A DNA stretch of 64,000 nt, taken from assembly GCA_001939145.1 (NCBI GenBank), contig LSRX01001107.1, forward strand, positions 133,369 through 197,368. Direction: 5' to 3'. Made by a program: the position numbers and the translations under genes. Shown here piece by piece: positions 49,871 to 61,407 of the stretch. Within the stretch, counting starts at the first letter, position 1. Each line of letters opens with the position of its first letter. This DNA comes from Symbiodinium microadriaticum. Taxonomy: Eukaryota; Sar; Dinophyceae; Suessiales; Symbiodiniaceae. A model generated the notes under the pieces. The model was not told the DNA's origin. It worked only from the letters and a program-made list of their open reading frames with translations, and searched no databases.

Positions 49871-51290
49871 CTACAACTCAGCTTCAACTGAGAACCAATT
49901 CGTCTTCTCCGGTTCAATCCAGAGCCAGCCGCCCCCTGGTCTCGGAAGCAGTAAGCGTCCAGAAGAGCTCTTCTGCTTGAGGGCATCCCACACATCTGAC
50001 ACCACCACATCTGACACGAAGGTGCCCACCGCCACTCTCAAAGCCTTGACAACCTGCGAGCATATGTCACCAGGTACATGGCCGAGGACGCTTGGATGCA
50101 CAGGTGGGCAATACTTTTTGGCAGCTCCTGCCATTATCCACAGAGCACACGGCCTGCAGACAGCAAGCCAAACCTGGACGGCCGAGGTGACGTCCGTGCC
50201 TGTGAGGAGCGGTGAGGAAAGATCCTCGTTGCGGAGCAGCTGTGGACCCTCCGGGAGGAGGGTGACGTGGGGCCCAACTTCTTCACTGGAATTCAGCAGG
50301 GGCAGTGCCGCTGCAGCAGTGTCTCGTGCAAGTCGTGCAAGAGCCGTAACGCACAGGGCCCAAGCCTCCACTCCCGAGGCTAGGGCCTCGTTTAAGAGGT
50401 ACGGCATCTCATGCCAATTTCTTGCAAGAAGGCAGGCCTCAAATTCAGCGCAGCATGCCAAAGTGCCGGTGAAGTTGAAGGACGGCACCCGTCCTCCCCC
50501 GCGGCACAAAGCCGAGCAGCAGCTTGACCAACTTGATTGGGCTTCCATGGCCGTGGTAAGCCGATCCCTTGCCTCCTTCGCCTGCGGACCACAAAGCAAC
50601 CACGCCACTGCCGCCAAATCGTCCGGGCTCACATCGCTAAGGTCAAGATCCGAACGAACAGACGAGGCGGAAGCAGACAGAAGGCAGCTAGGCACCGGCA
50701 CTTCCCCAGCCGCTGCCTTGCCCCCTAGCTTCGTGAAACCTGTGAAGGTGGGCTTCTGGCCGTGACCCGCCTGCAAGAGTGCGTGCCAGGCCCAGTAGGC
50801 GTGCGGGCCACTACACAGGATATCCCAGAATCGCTGCGTCGGGTCACTGGAGGTGCGCACCAGCACAAAGGTGAGACCCTGTCCGGGATGCGCTGCAATG
50901 AGGTCCAAGAGCCCACAGGAGTCCGGCTCTGTATCCGGGGTGTCCTGCGAGTCCTGCGTGGGCTTGGCCTCATTGGTCTCAAAGTCAAAGGCCAGGATGA
51001 AGCCAGGCTCCAGATCCGACGCATCAGCACGGACACCGGCGTCGCTCTCGCAGTCCAGCAAGGCGAAGTAGTGCAGCGCCAAACTCTTCACATGAGAAGC
51101 ACTCTTGGCATCATAGCCCAAAGCACCGTTTGCCAGGAGGTCCCGCAGCGCGGTTCGAAGTGAAGGTGGCGACTGCTTTGGAACGCCATGCTTCACATCC
51201 GTCCACAGAACCCGCACGTAGGCTTGCTGTGCTTTGCCTCTCTCATGAGCTGGTCGCAGGAGCTCTGCCACAGATCGACCTCACTGCTAT
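49871..51290 (-). CDS. Long single-exon protein segment of unknown function
   Basis: The frame is open for 466 codons to a stop at 49,871, the longest uninterrupted reading in the window. There is no ATG at its upstream end; a probable 3' splice site (AAATAGCAG, just above 51,290) after an AT-rich stretch suggests it is a terminal exon. The composition is normal and globular: Leu/Ala/Trp-rich helices, an acidic segment EPGFILAFDFETNEAKP, DTEPDSCGLLDLIAAHPGQG, FWDILCSGPHAYWAWHALLQ, and PRPGGGWLWIEPEKTNWFS at the C-terminus. I see no catalytic motif and recognise no family. It may join to the exons at 51.5-52.4 kb. Confidence 0.6.
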
Positions 51291-51292
51291 TT

Positions 51293-51375
51293 AGTATTGC
51301 AATAGTCTTCTAATAATAGTCTTGCCATATCTTTTATTACTATAGTCTATAGTCAGTCTATAGTATCCTAATTTC
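51293..51375 (+). repeat. AT-rich TAGTC/TATAG tract
   Basis: Irregular AATAGTC, CTATAGTC and TATAGTATC units occur in what looks like an intron. Confidence 0.6.
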
Positions 51376-51461
51376 TAAGTATCATACGAATATTGTATGT
51401 GGGAGCGGCCTGAAGAGTCCTAAGACCTCAAAGCTCAGCGACCTGAGGCACTGGCCGGGCT

Positions 51462-52402
51462 TTAGCCGGGGAGCAAAGTCAGGAACCAGGACCTGCACGC
51501 TAAAGCCCGGGTCACACAGCCACCGGCAGAGAGCGGCAAAGAGGTGAGCTCCCTTAGCCAAGGCACCGAATTCAGAACCATTTTGTCGCAATCTCGCCAA
51601 GTCTTGTCCAGCCCCGGCACCGGACCTGGAGGCAAGGGGCTGATTGGCACTTCGGATTTTCCTGCTGCCTGCAAACATTCCCGGTCAATATCGTTGAACC
51701 CAGCTTGTTCACGGCCGTCCCCGAACACTTTCTTCAAATTACACAGGGTCGCCAAGATGCAAATGAGGCCGAGGTCAATCAAGGCTCTGCCGAGGGTAGC
51801 CTGAAACAGATTAAAAGAGGGAGTTGGACAAAAGGAAGGATGGCAAATGGGCGCTTCAGCACACGCCGAAACGGTGAGGTTCTGGCAGACGACTGGCGGC
51901 TGCCGTGTCCTTTGACACCAACCGCGCTCCGCATGTAAAGTTCTCAGCTCTCCCCTTCCTGGCCTAAAGTCAGGATCGTCTCCAATCGTTCCCAAGAAAC
52001 CTTGCACCAACACATAGTTGCCACATATCAACGGCAAAGCACTGACCGCGGCCAGGTAAAGCTGCCGGAAGGAAAGCCGAGGTGAGAACCAAAGCCGCCT
52101 GCCAGGGCGCTGTGCTGCTTGAGCTCGGAGCAGACCCCGTCAACCAGTTCACCTGAAGGCACACAAAGCGTGCCGGCGTTCTTCAACACGCTCCCACGTC
52201 CGCTCATCGGGCGGCCTCCTGCGGAAGCGTGCTCCGCGCTGCACAGACCGCGGCCCATGCAATGGAGGCGGCCTGAGAATCGCGCGTAGCTGCATCTGTC
52301 ACAGAGTCCCCTTGTAGGCCGAGCTCCAGGCTGTTGGATCAACATAGGTTGAATCACCCTGCAGCCTGTACCTGTCTTGAACCGTCTTGGAAGCCAATGC
52401 AA
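51462..52402 (-). CDS. Exon-like segments of unknown function
   Basis: Minus frames read ATLGRALIDLGLICILATLC and GDGREQAGFNDIDRECLQAA (about 51,800-51,680), then VPGLDKTWRDCDKMVLNSV and WLRELTSLPLSAGG (about 51,600-51,530). A further one lies at about 52,400-52,030. The spacing and strand suggest upstream exons of the long-exon protein at 49,871. I recognise no family. Confidence 0.35.
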
Positions 52403-52404
52403 CC

Positions 52405-53820
52405 AGACTCACTCGGGAAGAAGAAGCGAAAGAGGCCCGGCGGCGCACGCCAAGGCCCGCCGGCCCAGGCTTTTTCCTGACCCACCGCAGACTAGGGCGG
52501 TGTCCCTCGCCAGGACCTGAGAGCGATATCGATGTGCTCAAGATTCGCAGGCAACAGACTGATACGAGCTCAGCATACATCAGATGCCGAGTCAGAAAGC
52601 TAAGTCATCTGTAGATTCGCAGTCTAGCTTTGGCAGTAATCAGCCAAGAAAACCTGCAGCGACTACGTTCCATGTTTGGGATGCTGACCCATCACAGCGC
52701 TTACCAACCAAGGGATCACACACAATCGAGTCCTGTACTTTCCAGGTCCTTGCTCACGCTGAGCCGCCCCGAACCATATGTTGTCTGGTCATGCTCATCT
52801 CGTGGATTTTCCCGAGAATTTTGCTGCCTTGCTGGGCGCCAAGCGCTTCGAAGGTCTCCCTGCCAGAAGAGGTATTGCGCCGGTAGGGCGGGTAGGGTAA
52901 CTCATCTTGAGAGGCAGGGCACTTGGCAGGCCGCGCCTGACCACACGGCGCCAGGTTTCCCACTTCCCCAGCTTCGGATGCCTCGGCGCGGGCCTGCATG
53001 GCTGCTGTGTCTCACATAGCATGCTGCAAACTCTCCTGCCTCAATTTGCCCAACCATGTCTGCGACCATCTTCCCAAACCTAAGTACATGCAGCAGTCGG
53101 TGCATGCCACGCATGTGTTCTGCTGGGCTTCAAGCGCTCTCTTCAAGCTGTTCTGGCCCTCCTTTAGCGATGATGCAAGGAAGGCAGTGCGACTTGCAGG
53201 GTCTACCCGGAACATGAAGAGACTCGCAGATGAAGGTTGCCCACCTCTTCAACGACATTGCAGCGCATCGTCTGCAGATTGGCTTCCTTTCCCGCAGGCC
53301 TCCAGCAGGAGACGACTTCACAGGAATCGGAACGTTTCAAAGCCGGAACAGCCCAAATGTGTTATGGTGTAGGTCAAAGCCCAGACAGTGGGAAATTGGC
53401 AATGAAAGCGTCAGCTATCCGGGATTGTACCCATGCATCTGCACTGACTCCTGAACCGCCCAAACCAGCATTTGCAGGCACATCTGAAGCCATACACAGC
53501 CCTCGCCCCCGACGACATCTCGATGACTCACAAACAGGGACTAGCGGAGGTCGTCATAAATGCGACAACTATAACACTCTGTAAGGCCCCTGGAAGTCCA
53601 TCTTCTGACCGGATCGTCGACAGTGCTTATGCATCGGCTTCGGTTTCTGTCCTGGGCCCGCACCCCACCGGCCCATTCCCTTCGGTGGTGTTCTCCACGA
53701 TCAGCGCACGCCTTCAATGGAAATCCGCTGCCCCTCCCACAGCTCAAGCTAAGCCTGGGAGGCCTCGGTGCGGAGAACTGCGCATCTGCAGAGATGCCTG
53801 GGCGAATCTGACCATTAGAA
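52405..53820. other. Overlapping short frames, no recognised gene
   Basis: Minus frames at 52,754-53,321 and plus frames at 52,584-53,584 overlap with equal plausibility. A minus reading, MFRVDPASRTAFLASSLKEG (about 53,200), looks mildly protein-like. I make no call. Confidence 0.3.
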
Positions 53821-53833
53821 CGGAAGAAGGATT

Positions 53834-54086
53834 CAGTTGTTGCTCTTGGTGTTCTTGGTGTTGTTCGTGGTGTTATTTTGTTTGTTGCTCTTGTTCTTGC
53901 TCTTGTTCATATTATTGTTCATATTCATGTTCATGTTATCTTGCTGTTTGGTGCTTGTGCTGTTGTTGCTTTTGTTGCGAGGGCTCTTGTTATTGTGAAT
54001 GTTATTGTTCCCGTTTGTGCTATTATGTTCTCGGTCGTGTTATTACTATTGTTGTTGTTGTTGTTGTTGTTGCTGCTGTTGCTGTA
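53834..54086 (+). repeat. T-rich trinucleotide-like tract (GTT, CTT, ATT)
   Basis: Irregular TGTTCTTGTTCTTGCTCTTG units end in a purer (GTT)n/(GCT)n run at 54,040-54,085. Confidence 0.8.
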
Positions 54087-54403
54087 AGCCTCTCGGCTCA
54101 GGCGAGGTCAGGCTAGTACAGTCCGCCTCTTCCTCGCGCGCCATGGCAACTGTTGTCAGAGCCTGAGCTGCTCCGGTCCCAAGTCCGGAGGGGAGCAAGA
54201 GTTAGCAACAGTGTCGGCTAGCTCCCAGAGGTGAGGGTTGTCGATCAGCGAAGTCGACAGGAGCCTTGCTTAATATGAGCACGGCGAAACAGCACCACGA
54301 CTCAGCAAACACCCGATCAAAGCACCCCAAAGGGNCTGAGTCGTCGCTAAGCGAGGATGACTTTCCTGAGATATCGAGGACTTTCCCGCTGCGAGTCAAT
54401 GAA

Positions 54404-54475
54404 ATGCTGTTGCTGTTGCTGTTGTTGCTGTTGTTGTTGTTGTTGTTGCTGTTGTTGTCATTGTTGTTGTTGTTC

Positions 54476-54518
<43 letters not shown>

Positions 54519-54840
54519 GGTTGTCGTTGTCGTTGTCGTTGTCGTTGCTGTTGCTGCTGCTGCTGCCGCTGCCGCTGCTGCCGCTGCTGGTGCTGCTGCT
54601 GCTGCCACAACAACAGCAGCAGCACAGCCACAGCAACCTCAACCGCAAGCGCAACTGCAACGGCAACCATAACAACAACGACGTCAAAAGCAGCAGCAAT
54701 AGCAACAGCAACGACAACGGCAGCAGCAACAACACCACAAGCAACAACAGCAGCAGCAGCAACAACAACAGCACCAACAGGGCCAACATCACCAACATCA
54801 ACGACAACAGCAGCAGCAGCACCACCACCAACAACAAGAA
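54404..54840. repeat. TTG/CTG tract that flips to CAA/CAG at about 54,604
   Basis: From 54,404 to about 54,604 the plus strand is TGC TGT TG-type (CTG, TTG, then TCG and CCG variants). From about 54,605 to 54,840 it is CAA, CAG and CGA-type. The two halves are roughly reverse complements, so the region can fold into one long imperfect hairpin. Gln, Leu, Cys or Ala runs appear in whichever frame is read; I call no gene. An ambiguous base lies just to the left, at 54,335. Confidence 0.9.
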
Positions 54841-54849
54841 GAACGACAC

Positions 54850-55139
54850 TGCTATTATTGTCGCCACGCCCAAGATGTAGATCAGGTTTGCGGAATAAGC
54901 ACCACACCAAAAATGCTTTGAAACATCTTGAGGGGCCGGACAGCAGAAGCCAAGGACGCGGCACTTGCGGGCCATCGCTGCCGCCTCGCTGTCCAAATGG
55001 TCCACAACGGCCACCACGAACTGAGCTTGCGCGGCATTCACGGCATTCCACACCACGGTTCAGGCCGGCAATTGCTAAGCACATAGTCACATAGCTGTAT
55101 GTGTTTTTGTATGTCACATCTGTATGTACGCCATGCATG
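54850..55139 (-). CDS. Possible exon adjoining the repeat
   Basis: The minus frame reads FVVAVVDHLDSEAAAMARKC, then VLGFCCPAPQDVSKHFWCGA and SANLIYILGVATIIAVSFFL, a hydrophobic, membrane-like end just before the CAG tract. It may be a real exon or a hydrophobic by-product of the repeat. Confidence 0.3.
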
Positions 55140-55168
55140 CTGTGTGTGTGTGTGTGTGTGTGTGTGTC
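55140..55168 (+). repeat. TG dinucleotide repeat
   Basis: About 14 TG units. Confidence 0.95.
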
Positions 55169-55512
55169 TGTCTCTGGTAGGATTCGGTAGGATGGCAAGC
55201 AAGTAGGCAGCTAGTAGGAAAGTATAAGACCTAGGATAAGAGGGGAGGTCGGCTTGGGCAGGTACAAAGGGGTGGCACAGGCAGGTCACATGGCAGGCCT
55301 GTAAGACAGGAAAGTATTGCGGATGTGCGTGTGCGTGAAGTGCAGATCACTGCAAGGAAGCAGAAGCCGGAGAAGCAACGGGCCAGGAAGTGGTAAAAGG
55401 CACCTAGGGGACCTTTCCTTCACGTGTAATTCTGGCTACAAAGTAAAAGCATACATAGAAGCATCCTGCACGGACATGTAGCGGAAAGCATACATGGAAG
55501 ACCTTGTACAAT

Positions 55513-56606
55513 TTATACAAATGTAGATGTGTGGAAAGAGCCAGCAATCTGCCGAGCGGCCGTAGACGCATCTGGATCCGTGACCAGGTGTGGCAAATTT
55601 GGGCCCAGCGTGGACATGGTGTCCCAAATGTAGACCTGAATTGGCTCCATCATCACATGAACGCAATTGGGTGGCTGTCGCGTGTTCTTGTGACTAGTGA
55701 CTAGTACGTACGCAGACTCAAAATGCTCTCGACTCAAGCAGTTCAACTCTTCTGGTTTCTTCATGGCGTGGCTTTCTCACAGGGATTTGGTATCTCCGGA
55801 GTCATCACTGCCGGCAGGTCTACTACCCGAACAGACTTATGCAAGAATAGCCAACACACAAAACATCATTGAAAGACTCTCCTCGCGATGACACTTCCAG
55901 CATCAAATCGGATCTTGCCTGCACGACAGGCTGTGCACCAGAGTTGGGCCAATGGCCACGGACCTGGCCAGTCAAGAAGCGACGCAAATACTCCGGGAGC
56001 ATGTCAGGCAAGGTCGCCGGTGTTGCCACCCGCAGCCACGCGCCGGCATCCTCGGCAAAGGATAAAGCGAAAGCTGAGCCCGCTTGAATTGGCGTTCGGC
56101 CTCCTCGTAGAGGACGCCCAAGTAATCCGCCAAGACCCGTGACACGCTGCTCTTTCCCACCTCAGCCCCCAGGTCTCCAATCTCCCTTTGTTCATCGGAA
56201 CCCTGGTGGGGGTGGGAGCCCAGCCCGCGGAGCTCCCAAGACCACTACACGAATCGCTGGCAATTGCGACACCTCGATCCCCAGGCTTGGCCACTCTGAG
56301 CTTCCACGTTTTGTCTTCGCTGGGCCTCTTCGGGCTGCCGCTGCAAGCCTGCACGGATGGCGGTCGGGCTCCAAGCACCCGCCTGTCACAGGCGTTCTCC
56401 GACCTCTGCTCCCATAGACAAAGAGTGGCCAAGCCTTCATGTAGTCTGTGGCATTTGCCATGGCCACCTGTTCGTGGGCCTGAGCGCGCATTGAAGCAGG
56501 CACGCGACGTCACCCGCAAAATCTCAGCCGCTGCCTCGTGTCCGAAGAAGGGCCATGGCCGGAAGCTGTGCTCCTGCTCGAGTCGGGAGCGATCATCGGC
56601 GAACAA
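55513..56606 (-). CDS. Multi-exon minus-strand gene segments of unknown function
   Basis: Exon-like readings in order from the right: FGHEAAAEILRVTSRACFNA (about 56,540), WLGHSLSMG-type sequence and KTWKLRVAKPGDRGVAIASD (about 56,290), GKSSVSRVLADYLGVLYEEA and ERQFKRAQLSLYPLP (56,160-56,060), DLMLEVSSRGESFNDVLCVG (about 55,890), and HVMMEPIQVYIWDTMSTLGP (about 55,650). The frame changes between them are compatible with short introns. I recognise no family. Confidence 0.35.
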
Positions 56607-56694
56607 AGTGCAGCAAAGGGCCGCTGGGTGTTGTGTTCAAAGCCTGTCACATTCGCTGCTCTCGTGCTTTACGAGAACTTGTGCTTATACCGTC

Positions 56695-57212
56695 TTACCT
56701 ACCATCGACAGCAGAGTAGGAAAGTCTTTGGTTTCTGATGTTTAGCACTAGAAGTGACAATGCCGACATCGAAGCTGGACCAATGATCGTGGCTACAGTG
56801 CTTCGACTCTGCTTCGAGGCATCCTCCTTCACTTCAAAGTGGGCAACGTCTTGCTTCTTTCCGTTGCGGCCTTGCTTTTGCAAACATCCCTGCGCATGAG
56901 CCAATGCAATACATGTTGAATAATAAGTCCGGCCTGCGATTGCATCTTGCCAGTGGGCCTGAATGACTGATTTTGCTGCGAAGTGCTGGGCATGAACAGC
57001 AAACTCACAAGCACTGCAATATCGTCGCACAGTGCCACGAGAGTCTGAGCTGCATGCAGAAGCAAAGTACCTGATCTGTACGCAAAGGATGTGCGGACCG
57101 CGTCGGTACTCAAAACTAACGACTTGTTTCCATGGTGTGCAACAGGCCGCGCACGTCGCAGGGTGTCCGTTGTTCTTCTCCGCACGGTCCAGCCTCCTGG
57201 CCGGGACACCAT
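56695..57212 (-). CDS. Exon-like segment, possible C-terminal membrane helix
   Basis: The minus frame 57,030-56,695 reads RRYCSACEFAVHAQHFAAKS and VEDASKQ-type sequence, ending in TIIGPASMSALSLLVLNIRN, which could be a membrane segment. An overlapping frame (57,212-56,829) is also open. I recognise no family. Confidence 0.3.
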
Positions 57213-57388
57213 GCCCGTAGGCGACCGAAACAGTAGCTAAATTTGAAATCAGCAGAATGTCTCTTCGTTACGAGCCTGCTTTCTGGCAGGATGTCTGCCA
57301 AAAGCGTAGGTAGGGGCTGAAGGCTGTCTGCGAAGGTGCAGTGCATCAGGTAGGTAATTCACCCAACACACGTTCGAGCTGAAGTGCG

Positions 57389-57920
57389 TCAGACACAGGG
57401 ACGCCAGCCTTCTTCGGAAGCTAATCGCCTTGTCAACACCTGCACCTGCGCAACGACTCTAAAAGACATGTGAGAAGCAAAGAGATCCACACCGCTCCAA
57501 ACAAAGAAGCTCGGGCGCAAGCGTCCGGTGGCAAAGCCGGTGTCACTTTGGACAGAAAAGCTTCGTCTGGGCGGAAGCCGCGCTGCAACAAGCACCTTTT
57601 CAGTCATACCATCAGACTCGATGAGACCGAAATGAAAGTTCCAGTTCGACGTCGCATCATGACGATTTAGCCCCCAACTCCACCAGCAGCCGTGCCGGAG
57701 CCCATGGATCATCTCCACTCGCCCTCCAAGGACGCTTCTCGAGTTCAACCCTCGCGCGCCGAAGTTAGGATGGCCTCCTCAGCCAGGGCAAGGGCAGCAT
57801 CCCCGGCCGGAGCTCCAAGGGAACCTGCGTCAAAGTCCCGGACTGTGCTCTCGGCATTCCCAACATATCACAACATCATGCCAAGGCAAGGTACACGGTG
57901 CATGGGTGTCGGGAGCTGTG
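57389..57920 (-). CDS. Exon-like segments of unknown function
   Basis: Minus frames read NWNFHFGLIESDGMTEKVLV and GFATGRLRPSFFVWSGVDLF (57,660-57,480), preceded by TVRDFDAGSLGAPAGDAALA and LAEEAILTSAREG (about 57,850-57,750). They look like consecutive exons of one gene. I recognise no family. Confidence 0.35.
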
Positions 57921-58580
57921 CCGCAAGCGGGTGAAGGACATCACCTGACAGGCGGGGACATCCTTCAAAGAAACCATCGCAGGTTTGCTCAGGCAGCCAC
58001 CCACTGGCATGCTGCAGGTGGAGTAAAGGCATTCGTCAGGATGTGGTCCCGGCACGTGTGCTCGTAGGCCAGCTAGAGCAACCTGAAGGACAACTACGCG
58101 CCAAGCACAGACCCCCCCTGCTCTAACAGACGTCTCGCCGAGCTCGACTACGTTTTTTCAGGTTGTCAACCCGCCCCCGCTCCGGGAGAAAGCACAGATT
58201 TAACGGCAAATGAAACCACCGACGAAGGCATCCATCCCTGAAGTTAACCCAAAGGCCTTTGCCCCCAATCACCAGACCACACAGCAGGCGGCCCAATGGC
58301 AAAGACTCGCGAACGGACTTTTTCCAGTTTACCAGTGTCAAATGTGGCTGGCAGTTGGGTGCACAGCTATGAAGGCTTGAAGACACGACATCCTTCCGAC
58401 TGGCGATGACAACCGTCTGCGGCTGCACAGACTCAGCACATTCCACAAAAAAGGGACAAGCCACATAGCCACATCTGACCCCCAGCGATGCGACATGGGC
58501 GTGTGGACGTCTGACGAATCAGAACACGGTCCACGGATAGCTGTATTAAATAGTTCGAAACGATGTCTGTCGCTGTATCG
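57921..58580. other. No recognised gene
   Basis: Only the minus frame 58,464-58,123 is open at length, and it is Arg/Ser/Leu-rich without a domain. Confidence 0.35.
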
Positions 58581-58652
58581 GTGTCATGGCACTAACTGCG
58601 CTAACAGCTAACATCTCATCCTCCATCTATGCCTCATGCATAATGCAACATG

Positions 58653-59823
58653 CTACACGGGTCCGTCATCACAGTGATGAGCCATGGATACCTGGTGACA
58701 CCTGGCCTCCTCGGCGTTCCGTCGCTGCAGGCCGCTGGCGAAGCGCCGCAGCGACTCCACGAGCACGAAGGTGGCGCGAGTCGCGTGGCCTTCCCAGGTG
58801 CTACCAATGCTACGATCGCTGCCATCTTCACGCCTTGCAAAAGCCACTGGCCACGTGCATCACACGATCGCTTCATATCGCTTCCATCGCTTCTTGCGTG
58901 CTGGTTTCCGCTCTGGCCTGCCGGCTTCTCATCCTCTGGCGGGCATGGCCTCCAGACAGCACCGAGCGCCGACGTGCGCATCCGCGACTACAATCTCCGC
59001 CGACTCAGAAGCCGACACATTTGCAGCGCGATCGCGCTTGCCAGGACCTCGAAGCACGCCGCTCAGAAAGAGACCAGCAGAGGGAAGGAGCCCTCTTCGC
59101 TGCCTGCAGCTCCCAGGGCCATCTCCACGTTGATGCAGGCAGCGCTCTTCAGGACCTAGAGGCAATGCCGAACACGCACTTGACACAGAGAGCCCCGTGA
59201 ACTTGCGGCGAGCCTCGCAAGCGAGCTCATATTCGCAGCATCTCACTGCCAGCCTGCAGAAAGTCAGACTGAGGCAGAGGGCATTCAAGCATCGCATGAG
59301 TGCTTCCAAGACGCAGCAGAGGGCCACAAGCATGGCCACTACCATCACCTCGAAGCATATTACACAGACAAGTTCCTGTGGCAAAAACACCTGAGCAACC
59401 ATCTGCTACGGTCGATGGGCCTGTTGGGGTGGCATGCGGATCACCTGCAGGCTTCCCGAAGTATGCTCAAAGTCCTCACAAATCTAGCTGGTGCGGCACG
59501 GGCCTGCAGCGCGGAGCAACAGCCTCACGAGCTTGGTGGAGCGACTCGCTGCTGCCAGCAGCAAGGGCTGCACAAACTGCGTGAGCCTAAGCTTTCCAAG
59601 GCGACACAGGGCCCATCAAGCTTTGCAGCCCTTTATTGGAACTCACTGGGGCGGCAGACCCAGATTCCCCCGTCAGCGCGGTGGGGCGCACGCGGCCGCG
59701 CCGAAGAAGCTGAGTCACCAGACCCTCGCAGCCAGCCTCAAACGGACAGGTAACGGAGTCGCAAAATCTAGCGGATTTCTTTGCCAGTTTTTGACTGCAG
59801 CTCTGGAAGTGAAAGTCGCACAC
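58653..59823 (-). CDS. Helical-repeat-like exons of unknown function
   Basis: Minus-strand readings in order from the right: SFQSCSQKLAKKSARFC (about 59,810), LTQFVQPLLLAAASRSTKLV then RLLLRAAGPC (about 59,580-59,490), CEDFEHTSGSLQVIRMP (about 59,460), ALVALCCVLEALMRCLNAL (about 59,310), VLKSAACINVEMALGAAGSE (about 59,150), and FVLVESLRRFASGLQRRNAE (about 58,770). Amphipathic Leu/Ala-rich helices of this kind occur in HEAT- and Mon2-type trafficking scaffolds; that similarity is weak and by eye only. Confidence 0.35.
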
Positions 59824-59829
59824 TCCTGG

Positions 59830-60780
59830 AATCTGAGGGCAGTGCCCAGCAAGCCCAATCCAAGACCGATTTGCCTGCCATGAGGTGCTTCAACTCACTG
59901 AAACCCGATGCATGGCACTGTGCAAGCCCTTGGCTCCAGTGGCCTGAAGAGTCTCGGTAGTTGGGATCTGCATGTCGTTCGGTCAGCCAGGAAAGGACCT
60001 GATGGGCAGAGCTTACTAAAGGCACAGGCTCACATTAACGTGGCAGGGCGGGCTCAAAGGGTCGGCGTTGTGTTCCTGCCTGGGATTGGCTGAGCAAAGG
60101 GTTGGCATAGATGCCACGCGCTGCCCAGAGCATGAGATCGTCCACCGCCATCCCTGGCACCGCGGGGATTGCACGTGCAGTTTGCAGAAGCGCGGGATGG
60201 ACTCGTGCCTTTCGCCGCTTCTCTGGATCCTTCGGTCAAGACTTCCAGCAACCTGCTTCCGACGCCCGGCTTCCAAGCGAACTTCAGAATCATCATGTCT
60301 GGTCTCAAGGGAACTTGGCCACCGACTCGACGGAGCCAACCCAGGCCGCCAGAGGTAAGCAACTGCCGGACAGGTGTAAGGAATTCCGCAAACTTGTCAT
60401 GCCTCCCACTGCTGATGCCCAGTAACTACTATTTAGTGCTCTAGTGTCGGAGGAACTCTCTATCCAAAGCGCCCAGTCTGCAGATCCAATCATCATGGTA
60501 AGGCCCGCTGCATTCATGTTGTGATTCCACGTGTCTCCCTGTCTCCCGTCTACATCCAAGACCCAAGACCATATCTCTCCAACAGTCTCTAATACATTCA
60601 ACTATGCATCTGCTATTATGATAACTTACATCATTGAAGGTGCAATCCTCGTCTCTTGCTGAGGGCCCCACCAGCGATGCACTGGAAAGCCCATTGTCAG
60701 CAGCACTTGCAACGTAGCCGCGAAGAATCGAAAGACCTGCACATGAAAAAAAGAGCCGCGAGCGCAAAAGTGGATCTAGC
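59830..60780. other. No recognised gene
   Basis: Overlapping short frames occur on both strands; none has a domain. Confidence 0.35.
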
Positions 60781-60784
60781 CACC

Positions 60785-60848
60785 CTACCCTGAACCCCAA
60801 ACCTCTAAACCCCTAAACCCCTAAACCCTAAACCCCTGAACCCTAAAT
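60785..60848 (+). repeat. Interstitial telomere-type repeat (CCCTAAA)n
   Basis: About eight units of CCCTAAA, CCCCTAAA and CCCTGAA, in the same C-rich orientation as at 12.7 and 40.5 kb. Confidence 0.9.
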
Positions 60849-60934
60849 AGCCTCAGACACGTCGGTCGGGCAGTCCTTGGACCTGGAGCTTTGCCTGCGG
60901 GTCATCCAAGGCGCTAGGCGCTAGTTGAACAATA

Positions 60935-61055
60935 TTAATTGATATCGTTGTTCTTACTAGCAGTAATATTTGCATCATGATACTAATAATCATATAATAT
61001 TAGTCTTATGATGAATATTAAATACAACTATATTCATACTGATACTAAACCAAAA
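60935..61055. repeat. AT-rich island
   Basis: ATATTAAT, TACTAATAATCA and ATATTAGTC-type sequence stands out from the GC-rich surroundings, similar to the tracts at 48.7 and 51.3 kb. Confidence 0.7.
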
Positions 61056-61407
61056 GAAGCCGTCAACGCCGAGGCAAAGACTGGTCCCAAAGCACGCGCC
61101 GCCCCAGAATGACGGCAAGCCTCGGGGGAATGTCAGCATTGGCAGGTCGGGGAGCACATTCCCTGAAATCTCGCTGGCTCAAGATAGACATTCCGATGCC
61201 CTTCTTTGTGACACGCTCCACCATGCTGTCTGCGTCTGGTGAAACAAGCAATCTCAGCCATGATCGGCGAGCATGCATTAACATTTCAGAGGATAAGGTC
61301 TGCGAGCCCTGCGCAGGTCCTCAATGGGAAGCCTCTGCCTGGGCGACTTGGTGCTCCACGTACCTGCAGGGGTCGGGCAGAATCTCACAATTCGTGGGCC
61401 TCTGGTT

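Noticed and set aside
49746-50765. 339-codon plus-strand ORF
   Set aside because: Antisense shadow of the 466-codon minus exon; it is Ser/Thr/Arg-rich and shows no domain.
54266-54880. Poly-Leu, poly-Gln or poly-Ala protein
   Set aside because: The region is a CTG/CAG microsatellite; different frames give different homopolymers, and an ambiguous base interrupts the reading.
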